Assembly (NCBI RefSeq): GCF_001458415.1
Contig: NZ_CYSD01000043.1
Location: forward strand, 124,001 to 188,000
Direction: 5' to 3'
Source: Tritonibacter multivorans
Lineage (GTDB): Bacteria; Pseudomonadota; Alphaproteobacteria; Rhodobacterales; Rhodobacteraceae
Length of the DNA: 64,000 bases
How positions within the stretch are numbered: position 1 is the stretch's first letter; each line of letters starts with the position of its first letter. The notes under the pieces were generated by a model. That model was given only the letters and a program-made list of their open reading frames with translations, searched no databases and was not told where the DNA came from. A program made the translations under genes and the position numbers. This document shows positions 47,763 through 59,639 of the stretch, piece by piece.

Positions 47763-48338
47763 TCAGGGAATGATGCGTGTGTATTTGATGCCTTCGACAG
47801 TGGCGCCAATGCGCAGACCGGCCTGGCCAAAGACGGCGGCGATCACCGGGGCGGTCAGCGTGTTGGAATCTGCGGTAATTGAATTGCCTTCGTCGCTGAT
47901 GACATATTCCAGATCAGCGCCCGCCGCCCAGCCAGAGGACCGGCGGAAGTTCGCAAGCGCGTCCTGAGTCATGAAGAACAGAACATGCGCATATTGCTGC
48001 GCGCCGATCTGTAGGCCAGCATTGCCTTTGATCGCGGAGTAATAATCCACGGTCACATCATCAATGCGCAGCGCACCACGGCCGAAGGCACCGCCAAAGA
48101 CAAATCCGGCTTCGGTGACCAATGGCATCACCAGCATACCCGCTGCCTTATTGGACAGGTCAATGGTGCTGGGATATTGGCTGTACATTTGGTTCAGCGT
48201 GGCATCCACGCGGGCGTCCAGGGTGCTGGCATTGGTATTGCCGACGCCATTGCCGCAGGCGCTGGTCACACCAGCGGTTGCAAGCGCGCCAAAGGCAAAT
48301 GCCCGGCGGGACATGATTTTAGGGGTCTGACTGCTCAT
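47763..48338 (-). CDS. SYLF/YSC84 domain lipoprotein
   Basis: The 191-residue protein has a twin-arginine-like, hydrophobic N-terminus (MSRRAFAFGALATAGVTSAC) ending in a cysteine that could be lipidated. The rest is a SYLF (YSC84, formerly DUF500) domain with AAGMLVMPLVTEAGFVFGG, YYSAIKGNAGLQIGAQQYA and GWAAGADLEYVIS. SYLF domains bind phosphoinositide-type lipids in eukaryotes; in bacteria the role is unknown, presumably in the envelope. It is monocistronic. Confidence 0.85.
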   Translation of the reverse strand: MSSQTPKIMSRRAFAFGALATAGVTSACGNGVGNTNASTLDARVDATLNQMYSQYPSTIDLSNKAAGMLVMPLVTEAGFVFGGAFGRGALRIDDVTVDYYSAIKGNAGLQIGAQQYAHVLFFMTQDALANFRRSSGWAAGADLEYVISDEGNSITADSNTLTAPVIAAVFGQAGLRIGATVEGIKYTRIIP

Positions 48339-48491
48339 TTTTTTGTCTCTCGTGCCTGTCGAGGGGGATTTCTGTATTGTTTATTGCCCCATACCATATG
48401 CGCAAAAAACCGCTCTGTCATCCTTGCCGGAGTTTTGATGCGCGGGTTCCTGCTGCCACGGCGGAGCTGGGACAGAGGTGGGCTGTCTGGC

Positions 48492-50259
<1,768 letters not shown>

Positions 50260-50319
50260 GCGCGATTGCCCACTGACATGAGCCGCGCGCGTTGCGGCGC
50301 AAGGAAAGGAACAGCGCAA

Positions 50320-53300
50320 ATGGCGCAGAACACTTTGGTCATGGGCGGCGCGCCCGAGGGCTTTGATGCGCGGCTTCTGCTGGCAGAGGTCGCCAAAACT
50401 GGCGCGCCGGTGGTGCATGTGGCCCGTGATGACAAGCGGATGGAGGCGATGCGCGCCGCGCTTGCGTTTTTTGCGCCGGATATGCCCGTTGTCATTTTCC
50501 CCGGCTGGGACTGTTTGCCCTATGACCGGGTGTCGCCCAATGCCGATATCGCGTCTGCCCGGATGGCAACACTGGCGGCGCTGGTACATCAGATGCCGTC
50601 GCAGTTCATTTTGCTGACCACCTTGAACGCGGCAACCCAACGGGTGCCTGCGCGATCCGTCCTGCGCGAAGCCGCCTTTACCGCCCGCGTTGACACCCGC
50701 GTGGATGAAGAAGCGCTGCGCAAGTTCTTGGTTCGTATGGGTTTCACCAAAGCGCCGTCTGTGATGGAGCCGGGCGATTATGCGGTGCGTGGCGGTATTA
50801 TTGACATCTTTCCGCCGGGCGAAAGCGGTCCGGTGCGGTTGGATCTGTTTGGCGATGTTCTGGACGGTGCACGCCGGTTCGACCCGGCCACCCAGCGCAC
50901 CACCGAAAAGCTGGAAGTTGTTGAGCTGGCGCCGGTGTCCGAGGTTATTCTGGACGATGCGGCGATCACCCGGTTCCGCCAGAACTACCGGTTGGAGTTT
51001 GGCGCCGCAGGCAATGACGATCCGCTGTACGAAGCCGTGAGTGCCGGGCGCAAACATCAGGGGATGGAGCATTGGCTGCCGTTCTTCCACGAAGACCTCG
51101 AGACGCTGTTTGACTACCTGCCCACCGCGAGCATCACGCTGGACGATCAGGTGACGCCTGCGCGTCTGGCGCGGTGGGACACAATCGCCGACCAGTATGA
51201 AACCCGCAAAGTTGCGATGCAGGCCAAGGGGCGCTTGGACAGTGTGTATAAACCCGTGCCGCCGGGGTTGCTGTACCTTGATGATAGCGCCTGGGAGGTC
51301 GCCATTGCCGACCACCGCGTGATCCAGTTCCACCCGCTGCCGCAGGCCTCTGGCCCCGGTGTGGTGGATGCCGGCGGGCGGATTGGCCGCAATTTTTCGC
51401 CCGAGCGGCAACTGGAAAGCGTCAGCCTTTTCGGGGCCTTGGTCGATCATGTGAAAGCAAAGCTGCAAAAGGGGCCGGTGCTGATCGCGTCCTATTCCGA
51501 AGGCGCGCGTGAACGGCTGACCGGTCTGATCGAAGACGAAGGCTTGGCCGAAGCGATCCCGGTGATGGATGGCACCCGGCTGGGGAAATCCGGTCTGCAT
51601 CTGGCCGTCTGGGCGCTGGAGCATGGGTTCGAGACGCCGGATATGACGGTGATCTCGGAACAGGATGTGTTGGGGGATCGCCTGATCCGCGCACCCAAAA
51701 AACGCCGCAAGGCCGAAAATTTCCTGACCGAAACCCAATCTCTGTCACCTGGCAATCTGGTGGTTCATGTGGACCACGGAATTGGCCGTTATATGGGACT
51801 GGAAGTGGTCACCGCTGCGGGCGCTGCGCATGAGTGTATTCTGTTGGAATATGCCGAAAACGCAAAGCTTTACCTGCCGGTGGAAAACATTGAACTCCTG
51901 TCCAAATATGGCCATGACGAGGGGCTTCTGGACCGTCTCGGTGGCGGTGCCTGGCAGGCGAAGAAAGCCAAGCTCAAGGAACGCATCCGCGAGATGGCGG
52001 ACCGGCTTATTCGCATTGCTGCGGAACGCGCCCTGCGTAAAGCCCCGGTTATTGATCCACCGCCTTCGGCCTGGGAAGAGTTCTCGGCCCGTTTCCCTTA
52101 TCAGGAGACCGAAGACCAGCTGCGCGCCATTGGTGATGTGATGGACGACCTGCACTCCGGCGCGCCGATGGATCGTCTGGTCTGCGGCGATGTGGGCTTT
52201 GGCAAGACCGAGGTCGCCATGCGCGCGGCCTTTGTGGCGGCGATGTCGGGCCTTCAGGTTGCCGTGGTCGCTCCAACCACGCTGCTGGCGCGCCAGCACG
52301 CGGCAGGCTTTGCCGAACGCTTCCGGGGCTTTCCCTTGGAAGTCAGGCAGTTGTCCCGATTTGTTTCCACAAAAGAAGCGTCCGAGACCAAAAAAGGCAT
52401 GGCGGCGGGCACCATTGATATTGTCGTTGGCACCCATGCGTTGCTGGCCAAAAACGTCAAATTCCAGAACCTTGGTCTGCTGATCATCGACGAAGAGCAG
52501 CATTTCGGCGTGGCGCACAAAGAACGCCTCAAGCAGCTGCGCAGTGACATTCACGTGCTGACGCTGACCGCGACGCCGATTCCACGGACCCTACAGCTGA
52601 GCCTGACCGGCGTGCGCGATCTGTCGATCATTGGCACGCCACCGGTGGACCGTCTGGCGATCCGCACCTATGTCAGCGAATTTGACGCGGTGACCGTCCG
52701 CGAGGCGCTGCTGCGCGAACATTATCGCGGCGGGCAGAGCTTTTATGTGGTGCCGCGCATTAAGGATCTGGCGGAAGTCGAGGATTTCTTGAAACAACAG
52801 CTGCCAGAGCTGACCTATGTGGTCGCCCATGGTCAGCTGGCTGCCGGAGAGCTGGATGACCGGATGAATGCCTTCTATGACGGCAAATATGACGTCCTGC
52901 TGGCAACCACGATTGTCGAAAGCGGTCTGGACATTCCAACAGCGAACACCATGGTGGTACATCGTGCGGATATGTTTGGTCTTGCGCAGCTTTATCAGAT
53001 CCGGGGGCGCGTGGGGCGCTCCAAGACGCGCGCCTATGCCTATCTGACAACAAAACCGCGCCAGCGCCTGACCGACACAGCTGAAAAACGCCTGCGTGTG
53101 CTGGGCTCGCTCGACACGCTGGGAGCAGGATTTACCCTTGCGTCCCAAGACCTTGATATCCGCGGTGCAGGTAACCTGTTGGGTGAAGAACAATCGGGCC
53201 AAATGCGCGATGTCGGTTATGAGCTGTACCAATCCATGCTGGAAGAAGCGATCGGTAAGATCAAATCGGGCGAGCTTGATGGGCTGACCGATGGTGATGA

Positions 53301-53775
53301 CCAATGGGCGCCGCAGATCAACCTGGGTGTTTCTGTTCTGATCCCCGAGGACTATGTCCCGGATCTGGATGTGCGTCTGGGGCTCTATCGCCGACTGTCG
53401 TCGCTGACCACCAAAGTCGAATTGGAAGGCTTCGCCGCTGAACTCATCGACCGCTTTGGCAAATTGCCCAAAGAGGTGAACACCTTGATGCTGATCGTTC
53501 GCATCAAGGCCATGTGCAAGAAGGCGGGTATTGCCAAGATGGATGGCGGGCCAAAGGGCGCGACCATTCAGTTCCACAATGACAAGTTTGCCTCACCGCA
53601 GGGGCTGGTGGAGTTCATTCAGGCGCGGAATGGGCTGGCCAAGGTCAAAGACAATAAGATCGTTGTGCGGCGCGACTGGAAGTCGGATGCGGATAAGATC
53701 AAAGGGGCCTTTGCCATTGCCCGTGATCTGGCCGAAAAGGTTGTCGCCGAGAAGAAAAAAGCCAAGGCCAAGTAA
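50320..53775 (+). CDS. mfd: Transcription-repair coupling factor Mfd
   Basis: The 1151-residue translocase removes stalled RNA polymerase and recruits UvrABC. The N-terminal UvrB-homology part includes [14 protein letters not shown], the polymerase-binding CarD-like domain includes [18 protein letters not shown] near 485-505, and the RecG-like motor has Walker [12 protein letters not shown] at 623-633 and DEEQHFGV near 724. The TRCF C-terminal domain ends the protein. The start at 50320 ([10 protein letters not shown]) follows AAAGGAACAGCGCAA; an upstream frame adds only unrelated residues. Confidence 0.97.
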   Translation: MAQNTLVMGGAPEGFDARLLLAEVAKTGAPVVHVARDDKRMEAMRAALAFFAPDMPVVIFPGWDCLPYDRVSPNADIASARMATLAALVHQMPSQFILLTTLNAATQRVPARSVLREAAFTARVDTRVDEEALRKFLVRMGFTKAPSVMEPGDYAVRGGIIDIFPPGESGPVRLDLFGDVLDGARRFDPATQRTTEKLEVVELAPVSEVILDDAAITRFRQNYRLEFGAAGNDDPLYEAVSAGRKHQGMEHWLPFFHEDLETLFDYLPTASITLDDQVTPARLARWDTIADQYETRKVAMQAKGRLDSVYKPVPPGLLYLDDSAWEVAIADHRVIQFHPLPQASGPGVVDAGGRIGRNFSPERQLESVSLFGALVDHVKAKLQKGPVLIASYSEGARERLTGLIEDEGLAEAIPVMDGTRLGKSGLHLAVWALEHGFETPDMTVISEQDVLGDRLIRAPKKRRKAENFLTETQSLSPGNLVVHVDHGIGRYMGLEVVTAAGAAHECILLEYAENAKLYLPVENIELLSKYGHDEGLLDRLGGGAWQAKKAKLKERIREMADRLIRIAAERALRKAPVIDPPPSAWEEFSARFPYQETEDQLRAIGDVMDDLHSGAPMDRLVCGDVGFGKTEVAMRAAFVAAMSGLQVAVVAPTTLLARQHAAGFAERFRGFPLEVRQLSRFVSTKEASETKKGMAAGTIDIVVGTHALLAKNVKFQNLGLLIIDEEQHFGVAHKERLKQLRSDIHVLTLTATPIPRTLQLSLTGVRDLSIIGTPPVDRLAIRTYVSEFDAVTVREALLREHYRGGQSFYVVPRIKDLAEVEDFLKQQLPELTYVVAHGQLAAGELDDRMNAFYDGKYDVLLATTIVESGLDIPTANTMVVHRADMFGLAQLYQIRGRVGRSKTRAYAYLTTKPRQRLTDTAEKRLRVLGSLDTLGAGFTLASQDLDIRGAGNLLGEEQSGQMRDVGYELYQSMLEEAIGKIKSGELDGLTDGDDQWAPQINLGVSVLIPEDYVPDLDVRLGLYRRLSSLTTKVELEGFAAELIDRFGKLPKEVNTLMLIVRIKAMCKKAGIAKMDGGPKGATIQFHNDKFASPQGLVEFIQARNGLAKVKDNKIVVRRDWKSDADKIKGAFAIARDLAEKVVAEKKKAKAK

Positions 53776-53799
53776 CCCCGGCCTAAAGCTCACAAAGAA

Positions 53800-53833
53800 A
53801 AACCCCGGTCCGCAAAGGCCGGGGTTTCTTTTT
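53800..53833. terminator. Bidirectional terminator between mfd and the MFS gene
   Basis: AAACCCCGG (53800-53808) and CCGGGGTTT (53819-53827) form a perfect 9-bp stem, with CTTTTT after it on the plus strand and GAAAAA-type sequence before it for the minus strand. Confidence 0.85.
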
Positions 53834-53836
53834 GTC

Positions 53837-55060
53837 TTAGGCGGCTGCCGTGTCTTTTGCCTCGGCGCGGGCCAGTGCCAGCATACAGAGGAACCCAAGC
53901 GCCACATTGACCAGCACCCCGGCAACCAACGGCACGATGGTGCCGTTGAACATCAACCCCGTGGGCGCGGCGATCAGCGCGGACAGCACGGTCGACACGG
54001 CGCCCATAACAGAGGCACCGATCCCGGCAATATGGCCCAGCGGCTCCAGCGCGATAGAGTTCAGGTTGCCCATGGTCACACCGATCATGAAAAAGACGGT
54101 AACCTGCCAGACCAGGAACAGTGGGAAGGCGGCGGCGCCAAGATCAAACTGTGTCGACAGCAGCATGAGCATGCTGCCAACGGTCTGAAGCCCCAGCGAC
54201 CACGTCACAACTTTGCGCATGCCCACACGGCCCACAATCCGCGCGTTCACATAGGAGGCAGAGCCCGCAAGCAGTGCAACGCCCATGAACCAGAACGGAA
54301 AGGTTTCGGCCTTGTCGAACACCTTGTCATAAACGGGCTGCACCAGAACGATCATGGTGAACAGCATGCCCTGACACAGCGCCAGACACAGCAGCGGCAG
54401 GCGGAACGACGGGTATGTGGCCATTTCCTGAATGGCGGACCAGATCAGCGGGGCAGACAGCGGGCGACGGTCCTCTTTGGCAAGTGGCTCCTCAATACGG
54501 AAGCACGTCCAGACGGCAATGATCGCACCAAAGATGGCAAAGCCAATAAAGATCGCACGCCAGTCGGCCAGCCAGATAATACCGGTGCCCAGAAGCGGCG
54601 CAAAGGCAGGAACCACGGTAAAGATCGTCATCGCCAGCGAGATGATCCGCGCCATATCGCGGCCAGAGTACAAATCACGGACAATCGCCACGCCCACAAC
54701 CCGCGGCGCGGCAACGCCAAGGCCCATTAGCACACGGGTGATCAGGATCATGTCCAGCGACTGGGCAAAATAGCCCGCGATGCCGCCAACACCATAAAGC
54801 GCCAGCCCCCACAGCAGAACAGGCTTGCGGCCAAAGGCGTCAGACAGGGGGCCGGTAAAGAAGGTGCCTATCCCCATACCGAGGATAAAAGCAGAGATGA
54901 TCAGCTGCGCCCGGTTCGGATCACTTGGGCTCAGGCTGGCGCCAATATCGGGCAGGGCCGGAAGAATGGCGTCGATGGAAAAGGCGATGCAGGCGAACAT
55001 CATTGCAATCAACACAACGAATTCACCTTGGGACGGGATCGTCCGGCGGGGGGTAGTCAT
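53837..55060 (-). CDS. MFS multidrug transporter (Bcr/CflA family)
   Basis: The 407-residue protein has twelve predicted membrane helices with Bcr/CflA-type features: FSIDAILPALPDIGASL in helix 1, GPLSDAFGRKPVLLWGL between helices 2 and 3, and RVLMGLGVAAPRVVGVAIVR in helix 4/5. It should export drugs or metabolites by proton exchange; the substrate is not visible. It is monocistronic and faces mfd. Confidence 0.9.
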   Translation of the reverse strand: MTTPRRTIPSQGEFVVLIAMMFACIAFSIDAILPALPDIGASLSPSDPNRAQLIISAFILGMGIGTFFTGPLSDAFGRKPVLLWGLALYGVGGIAGYFAQSLDMILITRVLMGLGVAAPRVVGVAIVRDLYSGRDMARIISLAMTIFTVVPAFAPLLGTGIIWLADWRAIFIGFAIFGAIIAVWTCFRIEEPLAKEDRRPLSAPLIWSAIQEMATYPSFRLPLLCLALCQGMLFTMIVLVQPVYDKVFDKAETFPFWFMGVALLAGSASYVNARIVGRVGMRKVVTWSLGLQTVGSMLMLLSTQFDLGAAAFPLFLVWQVTVFFMIGVTMGNLNSIALEPLGHIAGIGASVMGAVSTVLSALIAAPTGLMFNGTIVPLVAGVLVNVALGFLCMLALARAEAKDTAAA

Positions 55061-55219
55061 ATTCGGAACCTCTGGAAACTCCGTGCGCAGATGATGCTGC
55101 CTACGGAAGATGGCTGCGCTAACATGAATTGCAAGCGAACGAAAGGTCCGAGCCCCCCTGAAGGTAAAGCAAATGCCAAGAACCAGCGGCCAAATAGGCC
55201 ACTGGGACGCGGCTATGCG

Positions 55220-55906
55220 TTAGGCGTTTGGCTCTTCGTCCGTCACGGGGGGCTGATCCGCAAGCTGCGCCTGAATGTCCGCGATGACCTGTTTCCACAG
55301 CTCGGGCTTTTGCGCACCCGGAACGGCGTGCTGGTTGGCAACGATGAAGGTGGGCACCGAGGAGACACCCATTTCACGGGAATGGGCATCGCGGCCCTGG
55401 ATCAGCTCTGCGTCTGCATCGCCGGACAGAAGACGTTCGACCATGGCGCGGTCCAGACCGGCCTCGGCTGCGATGTCCAGCAGCACGTCAACCGCGCCAA
55501 TGTCCTTGCCATCCTCGAAATAGGCTTTGAACAGCGCATCAACCACGGCGGTCTGTTTTTCTTCCAGACCGGCCCAGTGGATCAGGCGGTGGGCTTTCAT
55601 CGTATTCGGGGTACGCGCAATGCCTGCAAGGTCAAGCGTCAGCCCCGCAGCTTCGGCGTGTTCGGCGATCTGGGCATAGACTTTGACGGCATTTTCCTTG
55701 CCGCCGAACTTCTGTTCCAGATAGTCGCGACGATCCATGCCCTCGGCTGGCATATCGGGGTTCAGCTGGAAGGGATGCCATTCAATGACAAAGGGGTGAT
55801 CTTCGGCCTCGGCCAAGGCCTTGTCGAGGTGCGTCTTGCCAATATAGCACCAAGGGCAGATCGGGTCGGAAAGAATGTCGAGTTTGACTTTCTGGATCGG
55901 GCTCAT
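55220..55906 (-). CDS. DsbA family oxidoreductase (FrnE-like)
   Basis: The 228-residue protein is a thioredoxin-fold DsbA/FrnE-type protein without a signal peptide, so it is cytoplasmic. The active site is DPICPWCYIGK (CPWC) near residues 14-24 and the cis-Pro loop is GVSSVPTFIV. FrnE-like proteins act in polyketide isomerisation or thiol stress. It overlaps the stop of the upstream adenylate-forming enzyme by four bases. Confidence 0.9.
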   Translation of the reverse strand: MSPIQKVKLDILSDPICPWCYIGKTHLDKALAEAEDHPFVIEWHPFQLNPDMPAEGMDRRDYLEQKFGGKENAVKVYAQIAEHAEAAGLTLDLAGIARTPNTMKAHRLIHWAGLEEKQTAVVDALFKAYFEDGKDIGAVDVLLDIAAEAGLDRAMVERLLSGDADAELIQGRDAHSREMGVSSVPTFIVANQHAVPGAQKPELWKQVIADIQAQLADQPPVTDEEPNA

Positions 55907-57420
55907 GTGCGATGTCCTTCGTATAATGCGGGCAGGGCGCGGCGGCGGAGCTTGCCATTGGGGCCCAGCGGCAGGGCCTCGACGCGCTGATAGGTCTTGG
56001 GCTGCTTGTAATCGGCCAGCCGGGATTTGGCAAAGTCACGAAGCACCTCTGCGGTCAACTCTTTGCTACCGGAATAGAACCCAACAATGATCTGCACGTC
56101 TGGCTTCACCTCAATGGCGGTCACGGCAAACTGGGTCAGATGCGGGCAGGTGGCCATTGCGGCCTCAACCTCGAGCGGGGAGACCCGGTATCCGCCCGCA
56201 TTCATCATATCGTCGGCGCGTCCCAGATAGGTGACCTGCCCGTCAGCATCCATGGACCCGCGATCTCCGGTCAGGAACCATTCGCCCTGCATCCGTGCGC
56301 GCGTGGCCTCAGGCGCACCAAAATAGCCGATCATCAGACCGGGGTCGGTGCGGTGCACGGCAATCACACCGGGGTCATTCAACGGCGCTGGGCCATCGTC
56401 GCCAAGGATCGCCACACGCCGTCCGGTTTGCGGCTGACCAAGGCTGGATCCCGCGCTGGGCAAATGCGGCGCGGCAGAGATAAAGGTTGAGCATTCCGAC
56501 ATGCCGAAGGCTTCATAGATCTCGCGGCCTGTACGGTCCCGCCACGCGGCGTGGAGCGCAGGGGACAGTTTCTCTCCGGCGGAAAGGCAGTGGCGAAGGC
56601 GTGGGAAGGCCAACGCGGCCTCCTGCTTCAGAATGTGGCGGTAAATACCCGGTACGCCTGCAAAAATGGTTGCCTCTGAACGATCGAGAAGCCTTGCGAG
56701 ATCGCCAGGCTGCGTCCCGGCCTTCGGCACCAGAGCGGTCGCGCCTACAGTCAGCGGATCCATCAGGCCGGTGCCAAGGGTAAAGGTCCAGTTGAACGCC
56801 CCCGCGTGCATCATGCGATCATCTGGGCGCAGGTCATACCAATCGCGGATCATCATGCGTCGGGCCCAGATGGCGCGGTGCGCATGGGCGACGGCGCGCG
56901 GCCGCCCGCTGGTGCCAGAGGTATAGACAATATAGGCCAGATCATCCCGGCCACTGTTGTGCTGCGCGTGGGGTGTGGCTGTCTGTAGGCGGCGCAGTGT
57001 CTCGGTGGTCAAAATGCGCGGGTGCGCTGGGCACGACAGGTCGGGTTCATGCAGAATGGCGGCAGGGCCCAGATCCGCAATTATGCCCTGCACTTCAGGT
57101 TCGCTCAGCTGGCCTGAGGTGGGCACCGGGATCAAACCGGCCCAGATGGCGGCCAGAAATGCAATTGGGAAGTCCACAGTATTTCCAAGCCGCATCAACA
57201 GGATATCGCCCGGCGTGAAGCCTTCGTCCAGCAAGCCTGCCGCCAATCCGCGCACGGCGCGCGAAAACTCTGCCCGTGTCCAGACCTCGGTGGATTGCGC
57301 CCCCAGCACTTCGAGCGCGGGTTTGTCGGGGGACACATCCGCCTGCGTCAGCACATACTGCGCCAGGTTCAGGTGACATGGGCAGGGCGTCGCAGTGCCG
57401 CGGTCAAAGATAGAAAGCAA
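55903..57420 (-). CDS. Adenylate-forming acyl-CoA synthetase-like enzyme
   Basis: The 505-residue protein is an ANL-superfamily enzyme activating a carboxylate with ATP. It has the P-loop YTSGTSGRPRAVAHAH near 170-185, A5-type EAFGMSECS, the hinge WFLTGDRGSMDADGQVTYLG, GYRVSPLEVE and the C-terminal lysine region LGPNGKLRRR. Sequence style is closest to benzoate/acyl-CoA ligases; the acid is unknown. The best start is TTG at 57420 (LLSIFDRG), with GGGAGA six bases upstream. It is coupled to a FrnE-like gene and divergent from an XRE regulator. Confidence 0.85.
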   Translation of the reverse strand: MLSIFDRGTATPCPCHLNLAQYVLTQADVSPDKPALEVLGAQSTEVWTRAEFSRAVRGLAAGLLDEGFTPGDILLMRLGNTVDFPIAFLAAIWAGLIPVPTSGQLSEPEVQGIIADLGPAAILHEPDLSCPAHPRILTTETLRRLQTATPHAQHNSGRDDLAYIVYTSGTSGRPRAVAHAHRAIWARRMMIRDWYDLRPDDRMMHAGAFNWTFTLGTGLMDPLTVGATALVPKAGTQPGDLARLLDRSEATIFAGVPGIYRHILKQEAALAFPRLRHCLSAGEKLSPALHAAWRDRTGREIYEAFGMSECSTFISAAPHLPSAGSSLGQPQTGRRVAILGDDGPAPLNDPGVIAVHRTDPGLMIGYFGAPEATRARMQGEWFLTGDRGSMDADGQVTYLGRADDMMNAGGYRVSPLEVEAAMATCPHLTQFAVTAIEVKPDVQIIVGFYSGSKELTAEVLRDFAKSRLADYKQPKTYQRVEALPLGPNGKLRRRALPALYEGHRT

Positions 57421-57512
57421 AGGCGGGTCTCCCTTTGGTTTTGCCGTGTTTTCTGCGGCTGGTGGCGCGACTGAGCGTTGCAAGCTGTCCGGGGCGGATT
57501 TATACCAGCTTC

Positions 57513-58136
57513 ATGGATGAACGCGACCCCAAAAGCCTGATTTCCATTGCGCATGCAAATGGTGAAGAGACGGCCCCCGAACCTCTTGATCTTGGTGCAC
57601 GTGTGCGCGAGCTGCGAAAGCAGCGGGATTGGACCCTGGAGCACGCAGCGCAGCAGGCGGGTCTTGCGCGCTCGACCCTGTCCAAGATTGAAAACGGTCA
57701 GATGTCGCCGACCTATGACGCGCTGAAAAAGCTGGCCGTTGGCCTGCAAATTTCGGTGCCTCAGCTGTTTACACCGCCGCAGAAAGATCAGGTGAACGGG
57801 CGCATGGTGGTGACCAAAAGCGGCGAGGGTGCCGCCCATGCCACGGCGACCTATGAACATGAAATGCTGGCTGATGGTCTTACCCGCAAAAACATGTTGC
57901 CCTATCGGGCGCGTGTGCGGTCGCGGTCGATGGATGAGTTCGACGGCTGGGTCCGTCATGACGGGGAAGAGTTTCTCTATGTGCTGACGGGCGTTGTGCG
58001 CCTTTACACCGAATTCTATGAACCCGTTGAAATGCGCCGCGGTGACAGCGCCTATTACGATGGGGCTATGGGTCACAATGTGGTGTCAGTCAGCGCAGAA
58101 GATGCGACAATCCTGTGGGTCACATCCCTTGCCTGA
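57513..58136 (+). CDS. XRE family regulator with cupin domain
   Basis: The 207-residue protein has a helix-turn-helix of the XRE type at about 28-85 (VRELRKQRDWTLEHAAQQAG then LARSTLSKIENGQMSPTYDA) and a C-terminal cupin (about 130-205, FDGWVRHDGEEFLYVLTGVV). Such regulators often control the adjacent catabolic or transport gene with a small-molecule ligand. The start at 57513 (MDERDPKS) lies 93 bases from the divergent TTG start of the acyl-CoA synthetase-like gene, a likely target. Confidence 0.92.
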   Translation: MDERDPKSLISIAHANGEETAPEPLDLGARVRELRKQRDWTLEHAAQQAGLARSTLSKIENGQMSPTYDALKKLAVGLQISVPQLFTPPQKDQVNGRMVVTKSGEGAAHATATYEHEMLADGLTRKNMLPYRARVRSRSMDEFDGWVRHDGEEFLYVLTGVVRLYTEFYEPVEMRRGDSAYYDGAMGHNVVSVSAEDATILWVTSLA

Positions 58137-58171
58137 AGCAGGTGAACTCGCGTTCTGAATTTTAAGGTGTT

Positions 58172-58396
58172 TTAGCTGTGATCCAGCTCGCGGTGGAGGC
58201 TTTCCAGATACAGGAAGTCTTCCACTTCGGCGCGCGCTTCACTTTCGGTGATATGCTGTTTTTTGGCCATGAACCGAATGAAGCGGTCCAGGTCATCCGT
58301 CGGCAGATTGTCATCGAAGTTCTGGATAATCGGGAAGCGCTGCCGCAGGCGCGGCAGACACTTTCTTAGATCGGAGGCTTTCATGGGCTTGAACAC
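58172..58396 (-). CDS. Small protein of unknown function
   Basis: About 74 residues, with FKPMKASDLRKCLPRLRQRF then DDNLPTDDLDRFIRFMAKK and an acidic helical tail. Charge and helix pattern suggest a soluble helical protein; I recognise no family. The start is uncertain: a GTG at 58396 has GGAGG nine bases upstream, while TTG 58405 and ATG 58384 are alternatives. It is upstream of, and on the same strand as, nothing obvious: the region before it is the arsenic operon end. Confidence 0.5.
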   Translation of the reverse strand: MFKPMKASDLRKCLPRLRQRFPIIQNFDDNLPTDDLDRFIRFMAKKQHITESEARAEVEDFLYLESLHRELDHS

Positions 58397-58483
58397 GTCG
58401 GACAACCTCCGGTTTCACCAATCACACAGATTGCCGTCCATTGTAACAAAGAACCATAAAAAAGGAACTTGTTTTAGCTTCGC

Positions 58484-59143
58484 TTAATCCTTCGGCGGAA
58501 AAAGGCGAGGCAGGATCAGATGAGCGACACCGACGCCGATGATCTGCATCACAATGAACATAAAGATGTGACCCGGGTAAATCCCTGCAAACGTGTCAGA
58601 AAATCCGCGCGCAATGGTGACCGCAGGGTTCGCGAAGCTGGTCGAAGATGTGTACCAGTAAGCGCCCGTGATATAAAGCGCGACAAGCGTCGGCACGGCC
58701 TCGGCCCGAGATTTCAGTCCGCCAAAGATCACAAAAAGCAGGCCAAATGTTGCAATCACTTCCGAAAACCACTGCGCGCCGCCGGTGCGATGCATGGTTG
58801 CGGACGCCTGAAGGACAGGCAGATCGAACATGATGTGGCTGGCCCAGACCCCCAGAATGCCGCCCGCGACCTGAACGCCAACATAGGCCGGTGCGTCTTT
58901 CCAGGCAAAATCGCCGCGCAGGGCAAAAGCCAGCGTCACGGCTGGGTTGAAATGAGCGCCCGACACAGGGCCCAGCGTGGTGATCAGCGAATAGAGGATA
59001 CAGCCAGTGGCAATCGCATTGGCGAGCAGCGCCAGGGCAATGTTTCCGTCCGCAAGGTTCTGGGCCATAATACCAGAGCCAACAACGCCAATCAGCAGGA
59101 AGGCGGTTCCGAGCCCCTCGGCGAGCAGTTTTTGCGCGCTCAT
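58484..59143 (-). CDS. Aquaporin/glycerol facilitator family channel of an arsenic operon (AqpS-like)
   Basis: The 219-residue membrane protein has six hydrophobic helices and two NPA loops, HFNPAVTLAFALRG and SFANPAVTIARGFSD. In Sinorhizobium meliloti AqpS of the ars operon lets arsenite leave the cell after ArsC reduces arsenate; this gene has the same setting and no arsB is seen. The start overlaps the upstream arsC stop by four bases. Confidence 0.9.
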   Translation of the reverse strand: MSAQKLLAEGLGTAFLLIGVVGSGIMAQNLADGNIALALLANAIATGCILYSLITTLGPVSGAHFNPAVTLAFALRGDFAWKDAPAYVGVQVAGGILGVWASHIMFDLPVLQASATMHRTGGAQWFSEVIATFGLLFVIFGGLKSRAEAVPTLVALYITGAYWYTSSTSFANPAVTIARGFSDTFAGIYPGHIFMFIVMQIIGVGVAHLILPRLFPPKD

Positions 59144-59616
59144 AGGATGTCCCCAATGCGGGTGAGATGCGGTTTCAGCGCGTCTTTGCTCAGGGTTTCC
59201 AGCGGCAGGTCCAGAAACGCTTTTGCGCGCTTTTCCAGAATGTCAAACGCGGTGCGGAAGGCTGGATCCCAGTCGGGCTCGGACGCGGCAGCGGGGTCTT
59301 CTACGCCCCAATGGGTGCGCAGCGGTGCACCGGGCCACATGGGGCATTCCTCGTTGGCGGCCGACCCGCAAACGGTGACGACCAGATCCATGACCGGCGC
59401 GTCCTCAGTGCCAAATTCATCCCAGCTTTTGGACCGCGCATCTGATGTATCGTGGCCCTTTTCTCCTAGCAAAACAAGAGATTGCGGGTGGACCTTGCCC
59501 GAAGGTTTGGACCCTGCGGAATAGGCAGTGACGCGGCCCTGTCCCAATGTGTTCAAAAGGCTTTCCAGCAGAATAGAGCGCGCCGAATTACCGGTGCAAA
59601 GCACAAGAATATTCAT
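59140..59616 (-). CDS. arsC: Arsenate reductase ArsC (low-molecular-weight phosphatase type)
   Basis: The 158-residue enzyme has the phosphatase loop LCTGNSARSILLE near residues 6-18 with the catalytic cysteine Cys7, and the acidic residue region MDLVVTVCGSAANEECP with two more cysteines. It should reduce arsenate to arsenite with thioredoxin or glutathione. It is the second ArsC in the operon, between the ArsR-ArsC fusion and the channel gene. Confidence 0.92.
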   Translation of the reverse strand: MNILVLCTGNSARSILLESLLNTLGQGRVTAYSAGSKPSGKVHPQSLVLLGEKGHDTSDARSKSWDEFGTEDAPVMDLVVTVCGSAANEECPMWPGAPLRTHWGVEDPAAASEPDWDPAFRTAFDILEKRAKAFLDLPLETLSKDALKPHLTRIGDIL

Positions 59617-59639
59617 GAGTGGTGGCTTTCCCTAAAATA

